Part shown: positions 10,661-20,800 of the stretch, one piece after another
Layout of the letters: each line of letters begins with the position of its first letter
How positions within the stretch are numbered: position 1 is the first letter of the stretch
NCBI GenBank assembly: GCA_016490735.1
Contig: JAEMWC010000015.1
Span: forward strand, 198,501-262,500
Reading direction: 5' to 3'
Source: Pachyseris speciosa
Lineage: Eukaryota > Cnidaria > Anthozoa > Scleractinia > Pachyseridae
Length of the DNA stretch: 64,000 bases
The notes under the pieces: model-generated
Database searches by the model: none
Seen by the model: the letters and a program-made list of their open reading frames with translations, nothing else
What the model was told of the DNA's origin: nothing
Translations under genes and position numbers: made by a program

Positions 10661-11727
10661 ATGAGGCACTGTTTACACGGACGCGGTTTCATTTGTAACC
10701 GCATCGGTTTCGATGCGGTTACGCCTTTCGTTTACACGGCGCCGGTCGAGTTCGTTATCAGAACCGGGTCGTTTTGAAAACGCTTTCAAAAGTGGAGCGT
10801 TTTCAAAACGATGCGGTTTCATTAGTCGTGTAAACGGCGAAACCGCATCGATTTGAAAACGGTTACTTATTTTGGTGCGAAATTGACTGGCTCGCGAGGG
10901 GTAAATATGGTGAACTTCGCACGGAGTGCAGCGCTTTTTTGCACAATCACAATTTAAGTTCGTTTTTTTCAGCTTTCATATATTTTACTCTCTATAAACC
11001 AAAGGCATATCGTAATAACAGGCAGAGATGTCTTGAAATGTTGACTTTTTCGTCGATACGCTCCAGAGTATCGACGAAAAAGTCAGACATCATGAGGATC
11101 AGACATGAGGATCAGACATCACGTGTCAAAATGGCGAACGGTCACGTTTTTCCAACCTCTGTGATATTGGCCTTCTTTATCCTATTTTATCCTATTGATG
11201 CGTCTAATAAGGGCCCAAACCGATATCTGATAAATTCCTTAATACAACGAGATGATGTTTCTGACTGCTACTTTCCACGCGGCCTCATAAACAGCTCCTG
11301 TTCTCCTACATTACCTCCGGCTGGCGGCCATATTGGTCTATCATCAAGGAGCTTTTTTAGTTCGAGAATTGCCAGATACTCGTCTTCTTCGTCGACAGCT
11401 ACCTTCCAACTTTTGAGGACATCGTTCGTCCAGAAAACGCTACTCTGCGGTGATATCGAGCTCAATCCTGGCCCCACGTGTAATCAAGAAGACCAGCTAC
11501 TCGATCTGCTATCTCCTCTTAGGAATAAAAGAAGTGCTCAATTACAGTTGGCCATTCAAACGTCCGTGGTCTTCACTGCAACCTGAACCAAATTAGGTTT
11601 CTTCTCAAGTATTCAAATAGATGGATAGGTTCCGTGTAAACACTTTGAAACCGTGTCGTTTTTGATGCGGTTTCAAGGTCATGAAACCGTGTCGATTGGA
11701 AACCGCGTCCGTGTAAACGATGCCTTG
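10661..11727. mobile_element. TIR-bounded DNA element carrying a 2A-motif ORF, ending 85 bp upstream of Ku80
   Basis: The ends are inverted copies: GTTTACACGGACGCGGTTTC on the left (from 10670) and its complement on the right (to about 11718). Multiple subterminal AACCGCATCG/CGATGCGGTT motifs sit just inside both ends (about 10702, 10714, 10809, 10841, 11658). Exact ends and target-site duplication are uncertain. No transposase is recognisable. The interior carries an 18-bp perfect hairpin (11042-11085) and the ORF described separately. The right end lies immediately before the E2F/CRE block of the Ku80 promoter. Confidence 0.65.
11131..11586 (+). CDS. Small ORF with signal-peptide-like start and 2A-like motif (CGDIELNPGP)
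   Basis: Starting at the ATG at 11131 the frame gives 151 residues. The first ~24 form a hydrophobic leader (FPTSVILAFFILFYPIDA). About residue 110 there is a 2A-like ribosome-skipping motif, GDIELNPGP, followed by about 38 residues and a stop. 2A-like motifs of this class are known in animal non-LTR retrotransposons, where they precede ORF2 domains, and near the N-terminus of some sea-urchin proteins, where they can double as targeting signals. The frame is open further upstream (from 10939), across an 18-bp hairpin. No endonuclease or RT follows, so it may be a captured retroelement fragment or a small expressed cargo gene of the TIR element. Expression is unproven. Confidence 0.5.
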   Translation: MANGHVFPTSVILAFFILFYPIDASNKGPNRYLINSLIQRDDVSDCYFPRGLINSSCSPTLPPAGGHIGLSSRSFFSSRIARYSSSSSTATFQLLRTSFVQKTLLCGDIELNPGPTCNQEDQLLDLLSPLRNKRSAQLQLAIQTSVVFTAT

Positions 11728-11752
11728 AGGAGGATTGCGTGAAGCCATTGTT

Positions 11753-11803
11753 TTTGGCGGGAAATTCAGCGAGCAAGTCTATGCTCGAACACGTGACGTC
11801 ACT
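11753..11803 (+). promoter_or_regulatory. Ku80 core promoter: E2F site plus overlapping E-box/CRE
   Basis: TTTGGCGGGAAA (11753-11764) is a textbook E2F-type site. CACGTG (11790-11795) overlaps the full palindromic cAMP-response element TGACGTCA (11794-11801). The initiator ATG follows at 11812, in the context CACAAAATGG. There is no TATA box. The arrangement fits a cell-cycle- or stress-linked TATA-less promoter, and the 5' UTR must be short unless transcription starts inside the neighbouring element. Confidence 0.6.
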
Positions 11804-11811
11804 ACCACAAA

Positions 11812-14800
11812 ATGGCGGCTGCAAAGGTGAGTTTTGTTTGTGGCGATTTTGTAGCAGATTTGCGGCATTTCCAAGGCACTAAGATCGCTATATTTTTACA
11901 TTAATTGTAATATGAGGCACCTGCTTCCGAATTGTGAAATATATCATTTATATGTAAGCATGTGAGCAAGATCCGCTGTTTAAAGGTTATTTCAAGTTCG
12001 AAAAATAGTCGAGAGTTTTTACTTTTACATTGATCGGTCCATAAATGTGGTGAAAAGTACAGGATGCAGTGTTTCTAATTGATAATTTGCGGCATATAAC
12101 AACAGCCAAATAAGCTGAAATAAGTTCAGATTATACATGTAAATGGCAGATCTGGACAGATCAGACATGTACAGTATGGCTATTAGCGAGATTCTAGGCC
12201 GCAGTCGTCCTTTAGAACTTGCAGATTTGAGAAAAAGCTAGAAAAATTAATAGTAAGCTTAATCTATAAAGAGAGGAGTTTTACGAAGAGAGGATTCGCG
12301 AACTGTAAAACTCATGAACACTAACTTATCGTAATGGATGATGCAGGATGCTGTGGTTATTATTCTGGATGTGGGACCATCCATGTGTCAAGCTCCCCCC
12401 GGACATGCCACCCCCTTAGAGACTTCAGTCAAGGCCATTAATATGATCATACAGAGAAAGGTAAGGAGGGGACTCTGATGGCACACTGTCATGATTAAGG
12501 TCTGGGTAATATACAGTGGTTAATTAGCAATTGGTTCATGCATCTTTGTGCATTCATTGAGATATGTGTGAAGCACTCGGAAAGTTTGGAGAGTACGAAA
12601 GATGTGTAAGAGTTGGTTGAGACATAGCTAAGAGCAACTCTAGCTTCTTGATGCAAGAACCAATTGTTTTATAACATTTTCAACGCAGTAGTTTAAATTT
12701 GATGTCATCAGCGTGCACAATGGGAATAGGAAGTACACTTGCACAGCACAGGGAACCCAGACAATCTGTTTGTGTGACCCTTTGTTATTTTATAGTAAAT
12801 GTATGGGATTTACCATATGTGCCATGTTCTAGCGACGAATCGCTAGATATATGTATTGAACAACGCTAAATAAAAGTTAAATTACCTTACCTGTAATGTA
12901 CTGTCATCCTTTTGCCTCAATAGTGATATTTTAAGCGATTTTGTCGGGTTTTGTCTTCGCCGCCGACTGTGCCTCATAAGAAACGAAAAGGGTGGAAAGA
13001 CCTTTGAATGGCTCCAGCACCGAGGCGATTTTTCACCAGAAAATCGCATCGCTCAGCTTCCAAACCATACAACATAAAGGCCGAAACATTCACGCTTCTT
13101 CTCTTGCCTCTCGATTGAAAATCCGCCCAAGCGGTCCCGAACTAGCCCTCGAATAAATTCAAAATCAAGTGATCGAAATGCGTAGCAAGATCTTCATGTG
13201 GCAGCTGGAAACCGTCCTGCTGATTGCCTCTTTTCTGATTGGATGCCGTTAAATAATAACTTATTAAACTTCCCCACCACCATACCTATTTTGAATCGGT
13301 TATAAACAATTTAACTTTTATTTAGCGTTGTTCAATACATATATTTAGTGATTAGTCGTTAAAGCATGAAACATACGGTAAATCCCATATATTTACTATA
13401 AAATAACAGAGGGTCACACAAACAGATTGTCTGGGTTCCCTGTGTTGCACAGTTGAATTTGATTACACAAATTTACTAGATATGTTATAATATATATTTT
13501 ATTAATTTATTTATTAATTTGTAATAAAAAGCACCCACCATAACTAATATTGAGCAAATAACCAAGAGAAGAAATGGAAAGGAAGGCAAAATGGTAGGGA
13601 TTCACAGTGGAGCCTTGCTTCTAATTACAAGAAATAAGATATTAATGTGTGTATGAATTATTTATCATTATCATTATTTATTAATATTATCATTACATGA
13701 ATGCAGGTACAACTAACTGGCATAATTATATTGGCTTCCTTGAGAACGTGTGATCACCCACTTAATTTTCCTAAAATCACCACAGTGACATGACTGTTGA
13801 TCAATGAAATAATATTGTTGATATGTCACACCAGCAAACTTGACACATCATTCAAACTCTGGTGAGTTATTCAATGAATAAATATCCTTAAAAATATTTT
13901 GCTTGTACTTGATGTGGAACTATTTTGTAAAGTTTTGTTGAAATCTGTTGCTTCTAGATGTTTGCAAACACAAAAGATGAATTTGCTTTAATTCTGTTTG
14001 GCACAGAAGGTATGTAACTTAAATTTATCTATTGTGTAATTACATCAAAAGAGCCTGGCTTTTTGTACTTTTAATTTTTCTTATGACTCTTGTCTTTCAG
14101 ATCAATATAATTTCATGATTTTTAGGCCAGCTTCACTTTAAGTTTTTAACGCTGTAAATTTTACTGAGTAATCAGTATTAGGTGCCTAGATGGGATTCTA
14201 TGGCAGGTCCACGGTCACATGGGTTGGCACAGACCAGCCAGCCAAAAAGAATATGTATGTATGTATGTATGTATCTATGTACTCTGACCCCAGAAAATTC
14301 CATATTGTAGAATTCCTTACCCTATATCTCAGACTAAACTGCAAGAAAACCACACCCTTCATGTCAGCATGTGTGTCATGTAGATACTATTGGTTTATTT
14401 AATAGCGTTATACAAAGTTGCCCTGAATTAAATTAAAGAAGGCAGTGAATGATCAAAGAAAAGGAGACTTAAATTGTATATGACACAAAATTTTTCATTA
14501 GCTTGTTCGAAAGAGCTTTCAAAATGATGAAGAACGGCATTTATTTTATTGTGATAGCACTCTTGGTTGCTGAGTTATTCAAAATTTTGATTTATGCAAA
14601 TTAGAGGACTTGTGACATCACAAGGTGGACACAAAATGAAGTAAAATCACAAAATATGGAAATTCTGAGCAAGTACTAAGTCTACAAGGTTGAAATTTTG
14701 CAGGGTTGATGTGCTGCCAGAACTACACATTATGATAGTGGTTATAATGTCACCATAGCAACATACTTGTTACCAGGTTCTATTAAGTATTGCTAATGCT

Positions 14801-17800
14801 TTGTGTTTCTCTCAAAGTAGTCAGCAGTGGTTCTCTTTTAGCTTGGGTGAAATCCCTCACTACTGGCTCACTAACAGTGTAGCTTGTAATGCCCTACTTT
14901 TGCTGTGTGTAGGCCTTGTGTACCATTTTGTGTTTTCTATACAACTCTTAATTCTACTGTTAATTTGTCAACAGGAACTTCTAATCGGCTGAATGGGGAA
15001 GGAGAAGGTTATGACAACATCACTGTGGCACGTCATCTTGGTTTACCAGACTTGGAAATGCTTCAGTTTGTACATAGTCAGATCACACCTGGTAAATGGC
15101 AGACATAATCAAATTTAATGATTTAGTGGTAATGACTTATAAAGGTTAAAATTATTAAGTATATTTTGTGCCAAATATTCAGTTAATTCAATGGGCAAGT
15201 GTGGAGAAGAAAGCCTTACACCTGTCTGTTTTGGATGAGGCCGCATCCCACATGTCTTTCATTTCAGTTGCATGAGTTTGGAGAATTCAAGTTAGAGAAG
15301 TAACCCGACATGTACATAGTGCAAACTAATTTCTCTGTTATAACTTAAACTTTTTAATTAATAAAATTTATTATTTTTATTGTAGGCAATGTGGAAACAG
15401 ACTGTATCCTTTCAGTTCTCTTTTTAGCAATTTGTTACTTGACATATTAAATATTATTTTGCTTATATATACCGTACATGTAGCAATGTTAGCAAATACA
15501 GAACATTTGTACATTCTCAATTAACTTGTTTAAATTTCAACATATGGTGTTTATCTTTCAAACTAACATCTTCAAGCACTAAATACTGGAAATACTTGAG
15601 AAAAATACAGTTTACATAATACAGCAAAACTACAAATAACACACAGAAAAAAAAAATTCCAGTTTGTACTGTAATCAATATTATTTTTGTCAAAGCCATG
15701 GAATTGAGTTCTTCTTTCCTTCCTTAACTCTCATTCTAAGTTATTGATGCAATTGTTGTTGGCATGGACTTGTTAAGAGAGGAAACCAAGTGAGATTGTT
15801 GTCTTAAGCTCTGCAGGCCATCATTAGGGGCTGTGACCCGAAACACTTGTTACACCTGCACTCAGTTCATGTTATGGGTGATAGTTGCTTTATAAATACA
15901 TGTAAACAATGTTCACATCTAGAAAGATCAGATGTTATAAGTTACAAATTTCATTACGCCTGCTTCTAAACTAATAACAGCCCTGAGGTTATTATTTTTT
16001 TCTAAGAGCTTTGTTTTATTCTAAGTTCAATGAATGAAATGCACTGGATTTGGTATTAATTATTCTGAGATTCATTTTAGGGGCAAATGTGAAAAGAAGA
16101 TTTACATTTTTTCTGATCTTGGTTCACCCTTTGGCAATGATCAACTGGAGGCCATCACAGAAGGTTTGAAGAGCTTAGAGATTCACTTAACATTAATGTG
16201 AGTCATGTTGCACTATTTGTCTCACACTGTAAGTAGCATTATTTGTGGGTCATCAAAATACTAGCTACTATAAATCTGTCAGTTATTATAATTTTGTTGT
16301 TACATGTAATTATATTACCTAACTGTTATTACAGGTAAGGATACATGTAGCTGTTGCCATTAATTCAAAATGTTATTATTTTTATATGTACATGTATGTG
16401 CAAGCCCCTCTAGGTGGACTCACTGAGCTCTGGGAGAAAACATGATATGTATTCAAGCATGTACAAATAGCAAAAAGTGGATTTAAACCATTGTTTATTA
16501 TATGGTGATCAAATCATGGCTCATACCTTTTCTGTATAGTCTTTGGCTACTGTATGTAGAGTCTCTACATGTATTTATTTTGAACTGTTTCAGTGTGTGT
16601 GTGTTTTAATTTACAACAGAGGACCAGATCTTCATGATGACGGCACCGGTGATGGTGGGAATGATACTGATGGCAGTGATCCATCAACCTCAGCTGTCCA
16701 CAGAAAACAAAGGACTCCACAACAGGTTCAGTTACATGACTGTACATTTACCCTGCAAGTACTGACATCTGTCCCTTTGTTTGTGTTTACAGTAGTTATC
16801 AACCCACATACTTTTTCAACAACAATCCCCTTACAGGGTTCCAGATAAGATTTTAAGGCACGGTGTCAACAAGGAATTCCATCGGACCAAATTTCCAGTG
16901 CTCCCACCAAATTATTATAAATTTTCTATTAATTTGTTGGGTCATATAGCTGACCTTGTAGGGTTTTTGACCCGAGACTCCCCTCTTATCTGGAACACTG
17001 CCCTTAACCCATTGACTACCGGAGGTTTTTACATTTTCGGAGTGATTTTCCACCTATAAACGATGAATAACAATTCGTGACTCTTTATTTGAACTGCCAG
17101 GGAAAAGTGGTGCTGTCCTAAGGCACTGGAGGCTCAAGGTTTCTGAAAACGTCATTTTGATGTAGCTATTTTTTATCCGTGAAGCAACAACAATGGCCCA
17201 AGTTCGGTTTGCTTGCGATTTCTGCTAAATTTACAGCCATTTTTCATCTTTAGCGGCTGCCTGATGAGCATCATTAAGCGTGACGGTAGCTAAGAGTCCA
17301 CTTTCTCAAAGAATCGAGCAACGTGATGTACTTTGTTGTTGAATTTGGCTTGTTACTCGACGAACTGGGAATTTGGCCGGTCGAACACTTAGTACCTTTG
17401 GGACTGGACTATTGATGAATTTCTCGACCTACTGCCACATATTTTGGAATTTCTGAGTACTGAAGATGACCACAAGCAGGAATTTTTGGCAGTGGGTCGG
17501 AGTGGCTGTGTGAAAGAATTGGGAGAAGGAACGGGTGCTGTCAAAAATTCTCGTCATTTCCCAGCATGCAATGTGGTCTAGATGTTGAAAATGGCGGAAA
17601 GGCCCGAATGCACTGGAACAAAAGGCTGTATCTATGCTCGGGAGAGGAATATGAAAAAAAAAAAGTCATTTCTAAGCTAGAAAAAGGACTGAATTTCGTT
17701 ATGATGGTTGAGGTTTGGTTTTTCGGCAATGATTTCCTTAAAAAACATGACGGCAAAAAGGAGCATTTTTGTCGTTTCTCTTTGATGTTAAAAACGGTCA

Positions 17801-20800
17801 GTTTCGTTCTTGTCCAAACTCAAAAGGCCATATTTGGTAAAAATCGCTACGTTTCTTGCATTTATTGGATATCCAAATTTAAAGGGCATTCCATTTCGTG
17901 CTCACAACTAACAGTTAAGGCAATATTCGTGCGATTGAGAAAGTTGCAATGTTTTGAAGCATGGGAGTTTTTTACGGCCGGTTTTGGCCGGCACGGGTGC
18001 CAATGGGTTAATAAAAATACTAATAGTAACAGTAGCAATAATGGTAATGGTAATACGTGTAATTACAAGAGTGAAAGTACAAAAGGGGGATGGCTTATCA
18101 AAATGCTACGTGTTTGATCATTGTTAACTAGGTTTATCAGTCAACAGTTTAGTTCCTTTATTAATAGTATCTTTTGACAAGTACATGGGGATTGAGCATT
18201 GCGAAATGATATCCGATACTGAATTACCATTTTGATCACTTGAATAAACTAGATCTTTGTGCAGTACACACTGGGTGTTTTATTTATTCATTTATTTGCC
18301 ATCTTCATAATATTTACAAGTATTACACCTAAGTTAATGGCAAGGAGACCTCAGGAAGCCACAAGACTCATGGGAGGGGTGACCTCAAACATGTTACATG
18401 GTGACAGTAATTACTAAATCTTCTGATTAAACCAGGTAATTATATGTATAACATTGAACAGTCTGACCTTTGCTATTCAAGACATATAGTTTTTATGATA
18501 ACAATCTCATTACAGGTGGCTGGAGAAAATTGCATGAAGCAGTTATTGGAAACATTGGATGGAGAGACGTATTCTTTCAGGTACATGTATGTTCAATTAT
18601 TGAGTTGTTCATAACCTCTCAACTCCCTCAGAGGGTTTTTCTGGTTGGAGCCTCCATTCCTCTGGAAATTCAGTTTCTTACCTTCCTCTAAGGCCTTGGG
18701 TTACATGAGGCTCCTTCCTCTTTGCATTTCCAGTGATCTTAGGTAAGGAATTATGAATCCAATGTAATTATTTCAGATATTTTCACATTGGTGTAGTAAT
18801 ATGTGTTTTAAAACATAAAACTGTAAAAACGAACGATAAAATCTGACGTTTCGGAGTAGTCATGACTCCATTATCAAGGAAAATATAAACGAGATCATGC
18901 AAATTACAGCACTTAAAGCGATTTTGGCGCGAAAAAATTAACATAAGAGGGTGCGAAGATTATACAAATACTTTCGCACGAATGGAGTCTGATTGCATGT
19001 TGAGATTTGGCTTTAAAGCTCTTATAAAAAGCATTTCGTACGCTAAGCAGTCAAATTTAGTTTTGCATTTCTTAAATGTCCGCGTGTGTAGCCTACATAA
19101 CCCGCATCGCACAGGTCACATTGAAAACCATAAACAACACACTGCTGATTTACAATTGGTGGTTTTGTTTCTTTGACATTAAGTTCTTGTTCAATTTTCC
19201 GGCTCACAAACACGGGCTGGATGGTGGTATGTATTTTTAGGCTCAAATCATTAAGTTGTTTCCTCACACTATCCGCTGAGATTTGGCTCAAGGCTGAAGT
19301 ATCCTAAACATCTTGTTAATTCTACCATCAAAAGTTTCGTTGACTCGAAGGTTTGCGATCAGCAGCAACCTTTATCACCATCTCAAGAGACAGATGACAC
19401 GATTTGAGTGGTTTTACCATTCAAAGACCAAATCTCAGCGGATAGTGTGAGGAAACAACTTAATGATTTGAGCCTAAAAATACATACCACCATCCAGCCC
19501 GTGTTTGTGAGCCGGAAAATTGAACAAGAACTCAATATCAAAGAAACAAAACCACCAATTGTAAATCAGCAGTGTGTTGTTTATGGTTTTCAATGTGACC
19601 TGTGCGATGTGGGTTATGTAGGCTACACACGCGGACATTTACATAATCGTGTGAAAGGACACAAACAACAATCCTCCGCCATTGCCAAACACTACAAGAA
19701 CATGCACTGAACAATGCCTCAGGACCTGCTAAAGTGTTTCCAAGTGCTTAAGAAATGCAAAACTAAATTTGACTGCTTAGTGTACGAAATGCTTTTTATA
19801 AGAGCTTTAAAGCCAAATCTCAACGTGCAATCAGACTCCATTCGTGCGAAAGTATTTGTATAATCTTCGCACCCTCTTATGTTAATTTTTTCGCGCCAAA
19901 ATCGCTTTAAGTGCTGTAATTTGCATGATCTCGTTTATATTTTCCTTGATAATGGAGTCATGACTACTCCGAAACGTCGGATTTTATCGTTCGTTTTTAC
20001 AGTTTTGTTTTAAGAAACCTCTTTTAATACGAATATGTGTTTTATGTTTTTATGAGTCCAATGTAATTTCAGATATTTTCACATTGGTGTAGTAATACAG
20101 TACCCAGGGTTTTCAAAATGGGGGAAAGTACAAGGGGGAAAATGCAGAATAGCCGGAACATTAACGCGCCACGTCAAGCTGCATGGGGGAAGGTGGGGGG
20201 AGGGGGCGTCCCCCTGGAAATTTTCAAAATCTGTCTGCTCTGAGGTGCAGTCTGGTGCATTTCAGGCCCAAAAAGTTACTTTTAGTTCATTGTATACTTT
20301 ATTAGCAGTAAATACTGTTTCATACACGATGTGGAGAAAGAAACAAGTTGTCAAATAGCAGGGTCAAATGTCAGTTTTCCGTGAGAAAACGCAAATGGTT
20401 TCCGCGGCTGGTTTCCGGTCCACAGTAATCTGTGATGCAGGAACGTGAACAGTCAGAAAGAACAAAATGTTTTATCTTTAACATTAATCCATAGGTATTG
20501 CTTTTTTAATTTGGGCTGAAATTTTGATCCCTTCATCTTCTACATCAACTCATACTTTGGAATACCAAAGTACCAGGCGCTAACGCTCCATGTAGCCGGT
20601 GACATGCGTCGGGCGCCGGCTGCTTTTGAAAACACTGAGTACCGCTCTAAACTATCGCCCCATTTACCGCGACTTTGCCTTGGTGGATTCGCGGCACTGT
20701 GCCTCGGTTCCACCTAGGCAAAACCTTGTCTAACCAATTCGAAAACCTCAGTTTTTTGCGGTTGACTTATGCCGCAGTAGACTCGCGGTTGAAAGGACGC

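Noticed and set aside
17566..18117. 183-residue frame inside the piggyBac-like element
   Set aside because: It runs through the element's right terminus into flanking DNA and has no transposase motifs.
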